A DNA stretch of 64,000 nucleotides. Origin: QHWT01 sp963755695. Lineage in GTDB: Bacteria; Acidobacteriota; Vicinamibacteria; Vicinamibacterales; 2-12-FULL-66-21. Where the stretch lies: the NCBI GenBank assembly GCA_963755695.1, contig CAVWLB010000002.1:50864-114863 (forward strand), in the 5' to 3' direction. Below the pieces are notes generated by a model that saw only the letters and a list, made by a program, of their open reading frames with translations, did not search any database and was not told where the DNA came from. Each line of letters begins with the position of its first letter. Positions within the stretch are counted from its first letter, which is position 1. Both the position numbers and the translations under genes were made by a program. This document shows positions 37,176-46,780 of this stretch, piece after piece.

Positions 37176-39164
37176 ATGCGCATCCTCGTTGGCGGCCTGG
37201 CTGCTGTTGTCCTGCTGCGAACCGTGGCCACGGGCGCTGGGGTGCATTCCACGAAGGTGGAGGCCGCGAGTTGGCCGGGATCGGTGCCGTTGTCGGTGCA
37301 CATTACCTCGCCACTTGGCCGGACCGGCCTGCCTGGAGCGATCCGCATCGTGGCGCAGGTCTCGCACCAGCCGAACGTCGCTCTTGCCCCGGTCAAGTTC
37401 TTCGTCAACGACGTACCGGCAGGCGACGACGGAGACGGCCCGCCGTACGCGGTCGAGTGGACGGATGCCAATCCCTTCGAGCCGACGCGCATCCGCGTTG
37501 AAGCAACCGATGTCCTCGGCAATAGCGCCTCGGATGCGATCGATCTCGCCCCGTTCGAGATCGTGGAAACGACGGGCGCCTCCCGCGTCCTGCTCGAGGC
37601 GACCGTCAAGGACAAGACCGACCGGTTCGTCAACGGCCTGGATGCATCCTCATTTCGTGTCCTGGAAGACGACGAGCCGCAGCCGATCGATCTCGTGAGC
37701 GTGGAGTCGCTGCCGGTGACCTACATCCTGCTCGTGGACGCGAGCCAGAGCATGCACCCGCGGATGGAGTTCGTCCACGCAGCCGCCGCGCGCCTCGCCG
37801 ACTTCCTCCGGCCGAAGGATCGCGTGATCGTGGCGCCGTTCGGCCGGTCCCTCAGGGCGATCACCGGACCGACGGACGATCGCGAGACGATCGCCGGCGC
37901 CATTCAGGCCATCGCGGCGACGGGAGGCACGGCGATTGCCGACGGCCTCATCGAGGCCTCGCGCCTCGCCACAGAGGTTGATCGGCGGTACGCGATCGTG
38001 CTGGTCACGGACGGGTACGACGAGAACAGCCAGGCGAAGGCCGAGGACGCGCTCGTCGCGACGCAGAAGGCGCATGCCGCCGTCTACGTGATCGGCGTTG
38101 GCGGGATCGCCGGCATTTCCCTCAAGGGCGAGCGAGCGCTCAGGCAGATCGCCGGACAGACCGGCGGGCGCGTGTTTTTCCCGTTGCGCGAGCGGGAGCT
38201 GCCGTCGGTCCACGAGCTTGTCGCAGCGGACGTGCAGCAGCGTTACCTGATCACCTACTCGCCCGCAAACCAGACCGCCGACGGCGCGTGGCGAAGCATC
38301 AGCGTCCTGACGGCCGACCCCTCACATCGCATCCGGGCCCGCGCCGGCTACTTCGCGCCGAAGCCGCCGCCGGTGCGGGCGACCCTCGAGTTCGTCGCTG
38401 CAAACGAAGACAAGCAACCCGTGCAGATTTCCGCAGGCGATCTCAGCGTGTTCGAAGATGGCGTGCCGCAGACGCTCGATACCTTTCATGAAGCGGTCGC
38501 ACCGATTTCCATCGTCCTCGCCCTGGATGCGAGCGGCAGCATGAAACACGCAGCGGACTCCGTGAGAGAAGCGGCGACATCCTTCGTGCACGCCTTACGT
38601 CCAAACGACCAGCTCGCCCTTCTGGTGTTCTCCGACGAAGCGGTGATGGTCCACGATTTGACGACGAACCGTCAGTGGACGTTATCCGGCATCGACCAGT
38701 ACAAAACGACCGGTGGTACCGCGTTGAACGACGCGGTCCACTATGCGCTGGAGCGGTTGAAGCCTGCTGAGGGCCGCCGCGCGATCGTGTTGCTCACCGA
38801 CGGACGGGACGAGAACGTTCGCGGCACAGCGGCGGGGAGCCGGCACTCACTCGCGGAAGTGCTGCAGAGCGTGCACGACGTCGATGTGACAATTTACGCG
38901 ATAGGCCTCGGACCAAATGTTGACGTCGGCGTCCTGGAGCGGATTGCGAATATGTCGGGAGGGGAATCGTTCTTTCCGCCGTCACCGGCCGAACTGATCG
39001 ACGAGTATCGGCGCGTGATCGCTCACCTCCGTCAGCGATACGTCATCAGCTATCTCTCGTCGAACGCAGCGCGCGACGGTGCCTGGCGCCGGGTTGACAT
39101 TCGATCCGCGGACCCGCAAGTGCACATCACCAGCCGCGGAGGCTACTTAGCACCGGTTCAGTAG
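37176..39164 (+). CDS. Secreted protein with two VWFA-related domains
   Basis: 662 residues, intact. Signal-like start (MRILVGGLAAVVLLRTVATG). An Ig-like region (~40-125) precedes two VWA domains. Domain 1 (~165-385) has the MIDAS-type YILLVDASQSMH, with TGGTAIADGL and IVLVTDGYDEN; domain 2 (~435-655) has VLALDASGSMK, TGGTALNDAV and IVLLTDGRDEN. Each is followed by the same strand pair (QQRYLITYSPAN / RQRYVISYLSSN and GYFAP / GYLAP), so the gene arose by internal duplication. This is the VWFA-related type abundant in Acidobacteriota, presumed adhesive or scaffold. Starts 18 bases after the AAA ATPase stop. Confidence 0.88.
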   Translation: MRILVGGLAAVVLLRTVATGAGVHSTKVEAASWPGSVPLSVHITSPLGRTGLPGAIRIVAQVSHQPNVALAPVKFFVNDVPAGDDGDGPPYAVEWTDANPFEPTRIRVEATDVLGNSASDAIDLAPFEIVETTGASRVLLEATVKDKTDRFVNGLDASSFRVLEDDEPQPIDLVSVESLPVTYILLVDASQSMHPRMEFVHAAAARLADFLRPKDRVIVAPFGRSLRAITGPTDDRETIAGAIQAIAATGGTAIADGLIEASRLATEVDRRYAIVLVTDGYDENSQAKAEDALVATQKAHAAVYVIGVGGIAGISLKGERALRQIAGQTGGRVFFPLRERELPSVHELVAADVQQRYLITYSPANQTADGAWRSISVLTADPSHRIRARAGYFAPKPPPVRATLEFVAANEDKQPVQISAGDLSVFEDGVPQTLDTFHEAVAPISIVLALDASGSMKHAADSVREAATSFVHALRPNDQLALLVFSDEAVMVHDLTTNRQWTLSGIDQYKTTGGTALNDAVHYALERLKPAEGRRAIVLLTDGRDENVRGTAAGSRHSLAEVLQSVHDVDVTIYAIGLGPNVDVGVLERIANMSGGESFFPPSPAELIDEYRRVIAHLRQRYVISYLSSNAARDGAWRRVDIRSADPQVHITSRGGYLAPVQ

Positions 39165-39378
39165 CAGGTACTAAATGAATCCGAACGTCGACAAAGCGTG
39201 AAGTCCTGAAATGTTCTACCCCCGCAACAGCGGCCTAGAATGGAACATGTAGATAACCTGTTGATTGGTAGAGATCTACCTCGTAAAGCATCTCACGGCT
39301 GTCCTCATTCGGAACAGAGCGGCGCTCTCGTCAGTTTTGTAAGTACTTGAACAACCGGTACTTACGTCTCCATGAAAC

Positions 39379-39394
39379 TGGCGACTTGCTTGCT
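39379..39394 (+). promoter_or_regulatory. Candidate sigma-54 promoter
   Basis: TGGCGACTTGCTTGCT has GG and GC exactly 12 bases apart and matches the -24/-12 consensus TGGCAC-N5-TTGCT except within the first box. Transcription would start near 39405, about 47 bases before the activator gene. Confidence 0.5.
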
Positions 39395-39451
39395 ACTCGG
39401 AGCTTCGGGGTTTGATCCTGTTTCCCCAGCAGGTGAGCCCGTGGTGAGCCG

Positions 39452-40651
39452 ATGGGTGAACAGGTGCCAGAGTCATTGTCCCGTGAATCCTCCGGACACG
39501 TGATAACGCCAGTTGTCGCGAGTTCGCAAATGCGGGAGGTGCTTCGCCTCGCAGAACGTGCGGCGAAGGGGGACGCAAAAGTGCTGATTACCGGAGAGAC
39601 CGGGGTCGGCAAAGACATTATCGCGGGTTACATTCACCGCATGTCCACGCGCCGTCGCGCTGAGTACGTGGCGGTGAATTGCGCCGGCCTGACCGAGTCG
39701 CTCCTGGAATCCGAGCTGTTCGGACACGTTAAAGGCAGCTTCACAGGCGCCCTTCGCGACAAGCTCGGAAAACTGGTTCTCGCGAATCGGGGAACGCTTT
39801 TTCTCGACGAAGTCGGCGAGATGACTCTCCGGATGCAGGGCTTGCTGTTGCGATTTCTGGAAAATGGTGAGATCCAGCCGGTGGGCAGCGATGCCGCGCG
39901 GAAAGTCGACGTCCGCATCGTTGCCGCGACGAATAGAAACCTGAGCGAAATGGTGCGCCTGGGCGAGTTTCGGGAAGATCTCTTATACCGCCTCCAGGTT
40001 ATCCATATTCACGTCCCCCCCTTGCGCGAACGGCGGCCCGATATTCGTCCTCTCGCAATGCACTTCATCGGGGCGTCGCCTCGCCAGGTGTCGCTGACCG
40101 ACGAAGCGTGGACGATCGTTGAACAGTATCGCTGGCCGGGCAACGTGCGTCAGCTGCAGAATGTCATCGAACAGATTGTATGGCGTTCGACCGGTTCCGA
40201 ACCACTCGACGCCAATCAGTTGCCTCAGTATTTGACAGGGGGAGGATCCGCGCTTCTGCCCACTCGAGAACGCCGGCGTCAGCTGGCGGACGAGCTGTAT
40301 CAGGCTCTGGTAGATGGAGGCTACTCGTTCTGGGAACACATCCATCCACTGTTCATGAACCGCGACATCACACGGCAGGACATGCGGCAGCTTGTCCAAC
40401 GCGGTTTGTGCGCAACGACCGGAAATTACAGAGCGCTCCTCCAACTCTTCCGCATGCCACCGGAGGATTACAAGCGCTTCATGAACTTCCTGGCGACGCA
40501 CGATTGCCGCGCTGAGTTCAGAGAGTTCCGGAATGGCAGGTCAGGCGGTGCAGTGCCACGTCCGCCCATGGTGAGGCTGCTCCCGCCACTGCCGCAGCCG
40601 CGGGGGCCTGAAGAACAGGCCCACGCGCCAGTGAACAGGGCCGCTTCCTGA
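39452..40651 (+). CDS. Sigma-54-dependent transcriptional activator (NtrC-type, no receiver)
   Basis: 399 residues. AAA+ domain from ~20: Walker A TGETGVGKD, ELFGHVKGSFTGAL (the GAFTGA loop that contacts sigma-54), Walker B LFLDEVGEM, and VPPLRERRPDI, WPGNVRQLQN. There is no N-terminal receiver or GAF, so activity is set by other means. The C-terminal ~130 residues include a region (YQALVDGGYSFWEHIHPLFM ... YRALLQLFRMP) that is longer than a plain Fis helix-turn-helix. A candidate sigma-54 promoter just upstream suggests self-activation. It closes the Tad/VWA block. Confidence 0.9.
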   Translation: MGEQVPESLSRESSGHVITPVVASSQMREVLRLAERAAKGDAKVLITGETGVGKDIIAGYIHRMSTRRRAEYVAVNCAGLTESLLESELFGHVKGSFTGALRDKLGKLVLANRGTLFLDEVGEMTLRMQGLLLRFLENGEIQPVGSDAARKVDVRIVAATNRNLSEMVRLGEFREDLLYRLQVIHIHVPPLRERRPDIRPLAMHFIGASPRQVSLTDEAWTIVEQYRWPGNVRQLQNVIEQIVWRSTGSEPLDANQLPQYLTGGGSALLPTRERRRQLADELYQALVDGGYSFWEHIHPLFMNRDITRQDMRQLVQRGLCATTGNYRALLQLFRMPPEDYKRFMNFLATHDCRAEFREFRNGRSGGAVPRPPMVRLLPPLPQPRGPEEQAHAPVNRAAS

Positions 40652-41114
40652 GACGGTCACTTGCTGTTGTTCTACCCGGCGATCCAGTTGCGCATCTGCG
40701 CTCAGGATGTCATCGACCGGCGGTCACGATGCGTACGGGTTGAGATCGCGTTCGGCGTCTGATCAAATTGAATCGGGACGTCCTCCGTTGATTTGGGCGT
40801 GGCGACGTGTCAGCCGAACGTGAACGCGAACGTCTCCACACCAGCATCCAGGAATTCGATCTCGAACTGTCGATCGACGATTGGCTTCGGCTTCGAATCA
40901 GCTGATACAACGCGCTCCGACGACCGTGCCGTTGCCGCCCTCATCAACGTCCAAGCCGTGGGCGGCGCCTGGCGGCTGCCCGTCGATTGCCGCCGAAAAT
41001 GTACCAGAAATTCGCGCCGCGGCGGCCGCATGACGAGATGAAGCTCGCGCGCGTGAAACCGGAATCTTCCTTGCGGATGACCCCGACCTCACCAGAGTAC
41101 ATTCCAAGTACAAC
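40652..41114. other. Region without a firm gene at the island's right edge
   Basis: On the minus strand a 73-codon frame (40810-41031) ends in DRQFEIEFLDAGVETFAFTF, which resembles the end of DUF4926-like small proteins, but its front half looks out of frame. Probably a decayed gene. Nothing else recognised. Confidence 0.35.
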
Positions 41115-41151
41115 AAAAAGGGCCCAATCAGTTAGTTATGCTGATTGAGCC
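41115..41151 (-). terminator. Rho-independent terminator (minus strand) beside repeat B
   Basis: On the minus strand GGCTCAATCAG pairs with CTGATTGGGCC over a 9-base loop and is followed by a T-run (AAAAA on the plus strand at 41115-41119). It sits just past the tRNA-Leu 3' fragment of repeat B, exactly where a tRNA terminator would be. Confidence 0.75.
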
Positions 41152-41179
41152 ACTTAACACTGGTGCGGAAGGGGGGATT
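41141..41179. repeat. Direct repeat B: tRNA-Leu 3'-end copy (candidate att site)
   Basis: 41161-41179 (TGGTGCGGAAGGGGGGATT) equals the 3' end of tRNA-Leu and repeat A; 41141-41155 equals 17167-17181. To the right are tandem CGTTAGCT units (41296-41315) and two CTGGTGCCACTG copies (about 41209 and 41279), the kind of short repeats found next to integrase attachment sites. Confidence 0.8.
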
Positions 41180-41410
41180 GCAGGGCGGGTGTACCAGCTG
41201 GTCGCGCCTGGTGCCACTGCGCCTGACATTATTCAGGAAACGACCACCCCACAACCCCGCGAAAAACGGCTAATACGACCTGGTGCCACTGAGTTCGTTA
41301 GCTTTTCGTTAGCTAACTCAGTCGCTCTTGATTGCGATCACCGATGCCCGGCTGCCGCACGTCGATCTTTACGACGTCCTGCTTTTGGAATCGCGCCGCG
41401 ATGTCCCGCC

Positions 41411-41626
41411 TCAGACATCACTCGCCAGGACCCGCAACGCCGTACTGCGCCGCCGGAATGCCAGCAATCGTGACATCCTCTGCGGGGATGCCGATCTGTA
41501 TCGCCATCGGATGTTTCGCAGATACGCGAGCGCACGGAAGCCGTCTAACTTCGACTCATACACGAACTCCGGATGGTCGAAAGGCTCCGGTATTTGCAGC
41601 AACCGCATGGGAGTTTGGATTCGCAC
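41411..41626 (-). pseudogene. N-terminal fragment of an ATP-dependent DNA ligase
   Basis: Only ~30 residues are recognisable: LLQIPEPFDHPEFVYESKLD followed by GFRALAYL, which holds the ligase motif I KxDGxR with the AMP-accepting lysine. After LRNIR the frame loses homology and no nucleotidyltransferase motifs III-V follow. A remnant left by insertion/deletion near repeat B. Confidence 0.6.
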
Positions 41627-42286
41627 CGGCCCACCAGCTTACCGATACACCGCCGATCGAAAACACTTCTACAAAACTCAACGGACCCGCACCCCGCCTG
41701 GTTCCATCGGCTGGCCCCCGCTCAGGACACACCCGTAAAGCAAAAAATCAAGCCATATCTCGAGGATTCCTTGCGCCGGGTCCCGCGCAACGGCCGCCGG
41801 CGAGGCGGAGGCGCTGCTCGTCTGAGGCCGTCCCTCAACTGCCAGTGAAACCGCCGACACCACTCGCGCCATGTGGTTCCTCGTCGGCTTCTACGATGAT
41901 CGGAATCGTTCGGAACCAGACCCGGCTCGTTCCTTCCGAGCCGTCGAGTGGCGGCGGCGACTCGAATCGACCTCTGGTTCCTCCGGCCGCTAGAGCGCGC
42001 CGATCCGGTGATCGTGCCCAACGTACTCGCGCACATGTGACGGCGAACAGTTCGTCCCATTTTCACGCAACCGGCGAGCCCGGCCTCAATTGCCGCGGTG
42101 TCGATCGAAGGCCGCCGATCATCACCAGATTCCTCTCGCTCGATGGCGTCATGTAGGCGCCAGGCGCCCCGAACGAAGATCGGAGCGGCGGCTTCATGCT
42201 CTCCTCAAAAGACACAATGGGTGTATGGTTCCTCATGCGGGAGGCCAAATGGAAGTCGCGGCCAAAACATTCGTGGAGGTAAAGCC
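41627..42286. other. No recognisable gene
   Basis: Frames on both strands are short, arginine/serine/proline-rich and without motifs. Likely decayed DNA of the small insert. Confidence 0.4.
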
Positions 42287-42847
42287 ATGCAGAAGTTAGC
42301 GATCTTGGCCAGCTGGGCTGGTTGTGTTGGTTGGTTGTCACCTGGACGACCGTTGCGACGGCCCAGGTCCACAGTAACGATCCTAACGTCACGTTGGTGG
42401 ACAATTGTGATCCCACGACCTTTAATGCCGCTATCGGGCCTGGCACATGTTTGGCTACACCGCACAGACTCGATACAACCTTTGCGGAGTTCCTTGGGCT
42501 GCTGTTCTCTCCGCTGGCGACGAACGTCATCGGGCATCCAGCGTGGAATTTTGCACCTGGGTATATCTCGATCCCGGCAGGACACACCCTGCGAGTGACG
42601 AACGCTGGCGGCGAGGGACACACGTTTACAGAAGTAACAGCGTTCGGCGGGGGTTTCGTTCCCTTCCTCAACGGCGTCGGAGGCCCAGCCGGCACAGTGC
42701 CATTAGATCGCAGCGGGAGCCTGCCTGGCAGCGCCCGGAGTCGTGGCACCCGGGTATACCGTCCGGATCACGGGGCTTTCCCCCGGAGTGCACAAGTTCC
42801 AGTGCTGTATCCACCCCTGGATGCGCTCCGTAGTTGATGTCGAGTAG
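42287..42847 (+). CDS. Secreted cupredoxin (plastocyanin-like), two frame changes
   Basis: About 185 residues. GGAGG lies ~7 bases ahead of ATG 42287. Signal peptide starts MQKLAILASWA, then in the next frame LVVTWTTVATAQVHSNDP. The core (HPAWNFAPGYISIPAGHTLR, VTNAGGEGHTFTEVTAFGG) continues to ~42700, and a further frame gives PGYTVRITGLSPGVHKFQCC then IHPWMRSVVDVE with the Cys-x2-His-x2-Met copper ligands. Ends at TAG 42845. A mononuclear blue-copper electron carrier or copper-binding protein in the periplasm; the breaks may be sequencing errors or decay. Confidence 0.7.
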
Positions 42848-43420
<573 letters not shown>

Positions 43421-43426
43421 TTTTGG

Positions 43427-43500
43427 GACCAGAGCACGGGGATCGAACCGCTCGCACTGGCTTGGGAAGCCAGGGGCATGACCACTGTGCTAAGCCGCCG
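43427..43500 (-). pseudogene. tRNA-Gly(CCC)-like pseudogene
   Basis: On the minus strand the anticodon arm is perfect (CTGGC-TTCCCAA-GCCAG, anticodon CCC) and TAGCACAGTGGTCA and GGTTCGATCC mimic D and T arms. But the acceptor ends do not pair (GGCGGCT against CTCTGGT) and only about three of five T-stem pairs form. It is not a working tRNA; the EVE-like gene's 3' end overlaps it. Confidence 0.5.
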
Positions 43501-44065
43501 CACTGATCTCCGGCACTCTGCTGGTCCTGCCATGCCCTAGCCGCAGCTTCCCTTCTAACGCTCGCAACCCAGGCCCCTGTTTAGTGTGCGGCCACCGCTG
43601 CTCAATGTCGTGCCCGATTCGAGCTTCCTCGATCAGGGAGTCAAGGCTCTCATCGACCTCGCGCAGATGATTGGGTGAGCTCGCAAAAACTGCCTGAATG
43701 GCCAGTGCCGCATTCTGTGGGATGGCGCTCTGATGAATCATCGCGAATCCCCATTTCGCGCCATACGAAGTCATGAGAGCTTCGCGCACCTCTCCGAGAA
43801 GGGGGGACGACCGCCCGAGAGGATGAAATTCTTAAACGAGATCGGGAGCCGATATGGGTAGAGATCGTCTGGCCAGATCGTCTCTTTCGACTGATACGAT
43901 TGACCGGAAACTAACGCCAATCCCGCAAGGCTCTTTCCGACGACGAACGCTATCTCATCGCCAATCGACCACGACTTGAATGGGTCCTTTCGCGAACCCC
44001 ACGTTCGAGTGCGGTAAGTGGAGCAGGAGGTTGAGCTCGGATACCTTCGCGAGTCGCGTCGCCAT
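43490..44065 (-). CDS. EVE/PUA-like domain protein (frame changes)
   Basis: About 190 residues if three frame pieces are joined: MATRLAKVSELNLLLHLPHS from ATG 44065; DPFKSWSIGDEIAFVVGKSL, LAGLALVSG and ETIWPDDLYPYRLPI; then GEVREALMTSYGAKWGFAMI with a helical tail. The ETIWPDDxYPYR segment and the barrel order recall EVE (YTH-related) domains, which recognise modified nucleic-acid bases. Changes near 43985 and 43795. The recognition rests on pattern only. It lies inside the small tRNA-Leu-linked remnant. Confidence 0.5.
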
Positions 44066-44147
44066 TTTGGCGGGAATGCTAGCACGGCCGCAAGGCACCA
44101 CGCGAACGACCTGTCGGCCATTCGTTAGCTATCCTTGAGCGGACAAC

Positions 44148-44171
44148 AAAAAAGGCCCAGAAAACTGGGCC
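44148..44171 (-). terminator. Rho-independent terminator of tRNA-Leu
   Basis: On the minus strand GGGCCCAG-TTTT-CTGGGCC is followed by a run of Ts (AAAAAA on the plus strand at 44148-44153), 10 bases past the tRNA 3' end. Confidence 0.85.
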
Positions 44172-44181
44172 CTATAGCGGT

Positions 44182-44268
44182 TGGTGCGGAAGGGGGGATT
44201 CGAACCCCCACGGTATTGCTACCGCCAGCCCCTCAAGCTGGTGCGTCTGCCAGTTTCGCCACTTCCGC
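44182..44268 (-). tRNA. tRNA-Leu(GAG)
   Basis: 87 bases including an encoded CCA. Acceptor GCGGAAG pairs with CTTCCGC; anticodon loop TTGAGGG gives GAG; the long variable arm is of the leucine type (class II); T arm GGGGGTTCGAATCCCCC is perfect. Its last 19-24 bases are repeated at 17187 and 41161, marking it as an integration target. Confidence 0.96.
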
Positions 44269-44315
44269 TCAGAAGGGAAGGCCTCTATCCGATCGAGTCG
44301 TAAAAAAGACCCGAC

Positions 44316-44639
44316 CTACTTCTTTGGCTGCGCGGGCGCGGCCGGCTGCTGCGTCGAGGCGGGCTGCGAGGGGCCGCGGACGCCGCTCAACACCGAACCG
44401 GGGCCGCGCTGGCCGTAAATCCCAATCACGATCGCGCCAATCATGAACAGCGCACCAAGGATCGTGGTCGCTCGTGTCAGCACCGTCGCGCCGGCACGGG
44501 CGCCGAACGCGGTCTGGCTGCTGCCGCCGCCGCCGAAGGCGCTCGCCATGTCGCCTCCCTTGCCCTGCTGCAGGAGCACGACGAGGAGGAGCAGTAAACA
44601 CACGAGCACGTACAGGACGAGCAGCAGGTAATACAGCAT
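44316..44639 (-). CDS. secG: Preprotein translocase subunit SecG
   Basis: 107 residues from ATG 44639. Two membrane helices (YYLLLVLYVLVCLLLLLVVL and TTILGALFMIGAIVIGIYG) with the SecG loop QQGKGGDMASAFGGGGSSQT between them; proline/alanine-rich tail. It is the small subunit of SecYEG. Last gene of the gap-pgk-tpiA-secG run, a standard bacterial order. Confidence 0.92.
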   Translation of the reverse strand: MLYYLLLVLYVLVCLLLLLVVLLQQGKGGDMASAFGGGGSSQTAFGARAGATVLTRATTILGALFMIGAIVIGIYGQRGPGSVLSGVRGPSQPASTQQPAAPAQPKK

Positions 44640-44724
44640 AAGAGGGAAATTATAGCACGGCCGCCGAGTCGGAGCCTCGAGCCGGCCCGCGGGCGCCGAG
44701 TTCCGGGGCGGAGGTTTGAAGCGT

Positions 44725-45495
44725 TTAGACCGTCGCAGCGGGCCGGCTGCGCGTGATGATTTCGAAGAATCCCCGAACCTCGAGGCTGGCGCCACCAACC
44801 AGCGCGCCGTCGACCTCGGTCATCGACGCGATTTCGCGAATATTGTCCGGCTTCACGCTGCCTCCGTAGATCACGTGACACTGATCGGCCGCGATGCCGC
44901 CGAACCACTGCCGGATCCTGCCGCGGATGTGCGCGTGCGCCTCGTCCGCCTGTTGCGGCGTGGCGTTGCGGCCGGTACCGATCGCCCACACCGGCTCGTA
45001 GGCGACGACCAGCCCGCCGACCTGATCCGCCGTCAAGCCGTCGAGACCTTCCTTGATCTGCCGGTCGAGCACGGCCAGCGTTTCTTCCCGCTCGCGCTCG
45101 TCGAGGGTTTCGCCGATGCAGACTATCGGCGTGAGCTGGGCGGCGACCGCGGCGGTCAACTTCCGGTTGACAGTATGATCGGTTTCCCCGAACAATCGCC
45201 GGCGCTCCGAGTGTCCGATGATCACGTATTCGGCCCCCGCCTCCTTGATCATCGGCGCGCTGACCTCGCCAGTGAACGCGCCGTCCCGTTCCCAATACAC
45301 GTTCTGCGCGGCGACGCCGATGTTCGACGCGTGCGCGGCCTCCACGACCGGACGCAGCGACGTCAATGGCGGTGCGATCACGATCTCCACATCGTGCACG
45401 TCCTTGACCATCGCCCGCATTTCCTTCACGAACGCCACCGCTTCATGAACGGTCTTGTACATCTTCCAGTTCGCTGCGATGAAAGGTGTGCGCAT
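44725..45495 (-). CDS. tpiA: Triosephosphate isomerase
   Basis: 256 residues from ATG 45495 (MRTPFIAANWKMYKT). Catalytic Lys in NWKMYK, His in IIGHSERRR, Glu in VVAYEPVWAIGTG, phosphate loop IYGGSVKPDN and LVGGASLE. Interconverts dihydroxyacetone phosphate and glyceraldehyde-3-phosphate. The open frame extends upstream through the pgk end but the start is fixed by the family. Intact. Confidence 0.95.
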   Translation of the reverse strand: MRTPFIAANWKMYKTVHEAVAFVKEMRAMVKDVHDVEIVIAPPLTSLRPVVEAAHASNIGVAAQNVYWERDGAFTGEVSAPMIKEAGAEYVIIGHSERRRLFGETDHTVNRKLTAAVAAQLTPIVCIGETLDEREREETLAVLDRQIKEGLDGLTADQVGGLVVAYEPVWAIGTGRNATPQQADEAHAHIRGRIRQWFGGIAADQCHVIYGGSVKPDNIREIASMTEVDGALVGGASLEVRGFFEIITRSRPAATV

Positions 45496-45590
45496 TGTGA
45501 TCCTTGTCGGCTTATGGCTCATGGCTTGGGGCTCAGGCCGGCCCAGGCAGAAGCCTTGAGCCGTAGCCATGAGCCATGACCTTGAGCCGT

Positions 45591-46780
45591 TCATGCGTTG
45601 GGAAGCGCCGCGACGCCCGGGAGCTCGCGCCCCCGAGGAACTCGAGTGACGCGCCGCCGCCCGTCGAAATGTGGGTAATCTTATCGCTGACCCCCGCTTT
45701 CGCGACCGCCGCAATGGAATCGCCGCCGCCAATCACCGTCGTGCCGTTCACCGACGCGACCGCCTTGGCAACCTCCACGGTCCCTTTCGCGAACTGATCG
45801 ATTTCGAACACGCCCATCGGGCCGTTCCAGACGACGGTCTTCGCACCCGTGATGGCGCCGCGATACGTCGCAATGGTCTGTGGACCGATGTCGAGGCCCA
45901 TCCGGTCGCCGATCTTCGGATCGGTCACGTCCAGCGTCTCCGACTGAGCTCCGGCCTCGAGCTTCGGCGCGACGACGTGATCGACGGGCAATTCGAGTCG
46001 CAGCTGTCGTGCTTTCGCCCGGCCTTCGATCTCCTGCGCCGCCCCAACGAGATCCGGTTCGACGAGCGACTTCCCGACCGGAAGATTCCGCGCCTTGAAG
46101 AAGGTGTAGGCCATGGCCCCACCAATCAACAGCGCGTCCACGCGCGGGATCAGGTTTTCGATCACCTCGAGCTTGTCCGACACCTTCGCGCCGCCCAGGA
46201 TCGCGACGAATGGCCGTTCCGGCCGCTCGAGCGCCCGTCCCAGGTGCTCCAGTTCCGCGGCCATCAGGAATCCCGCGGCGGCCTGCTTCACGTGGCGGAC
46301 GATGCCTTCCGTGGAGGCGTGGGCGCGATGTGCCGATCCGAACGCATCGTTGACGTAGACGTCGGCGAGCGCCGCCAGCTCCCTGGCGAACTCGGGATCG
46401 TTTTTCTCTTCTTCAGGGTGGAACCGCAGGTTCTCGAGCAGCACCACGCCGCCGGTTCCCGCCTGCTCGATTGCGCGCCGCGCAGGCTCGCCAACGCAGT
46501 CCTCGGAAAACGTCACCGGCCGATTGAGCAGCTTCGACAAGGCGGCGGCGACCGGCTTCAGCGAGTACTCCGGGTTCGGTTTACCTTTCGGCCGCCCCAG
46601 ATGCGAGCACAGGATCACCGTCGCGGCGCCGTGCTCGATCGCGTAGTTGATTGTCGGGAGCGACGCGCGGATGCGCGTGTCGTCGGTGATCGTCCGGTTC
46701 TTGATCGGGACGTTGAAGTCGACGCGTATCAGCACGCGACGTCCCTTCACGTCGAGATCCTTGATCGACCGCTTTGCCAC
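45591..46780 (-). CDS. pgk: Phosphoglycerate kinase (frame change at 3' end)
   Basis: About 395 residues from GTG 46780, whose first base is shared with the TAG of gap (TAGTG). Motifs: RVLIRVDFNVP, CSHLGRPKGK, ENLRFHPEEE, LGGAKVSDKLEVI, WNGPMGVFE and GGGDSIAAV. Near 45637 one base seems missing: the other frame reads RELPGVAALPNA and stops at 45591, the normal end; the uncorrected frame runs on into tpiA. Produces ATP from 1,3-bisphosphoglycerate. Confidence 0.93.

Larger units (their letters stand above)
17187..41179. mobile_element. Candidate 24 kb genomic island bounded by tRNA-Leu 3'-end repeats A and B
   Basis: Repeats A (17187) and B (41161) are direct copies of the 3' end of tRNA-Leu(GAG), which is intact at 44182-44268 on the same strand sense. 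Integration at a tRNA 3' end puts the intact gene at one end and leaves a 3' fragment at the far end; successive events at one tRNA give a row of fragments, as seen. The segment carries SpoIIE phosphatase, polysaccharide, Tad pilus, VWA and sigma-54 activator genes. No integrase gene is visible, so mobility would be lost or carried in trans. Confidence 0.5.

Noticed and set aside
41427..41515. Short minus-strand frame starting MAIQIGIPAEDVTIAG in the ligase remnant
   Set aside because: Only 29 codons, no ribosome site, no known family; most likely chance within decayed DNA.
43427..43500. Functional tRNA-Gly
   Set aside because: Acceptor stem does not form and the T stem is poor.
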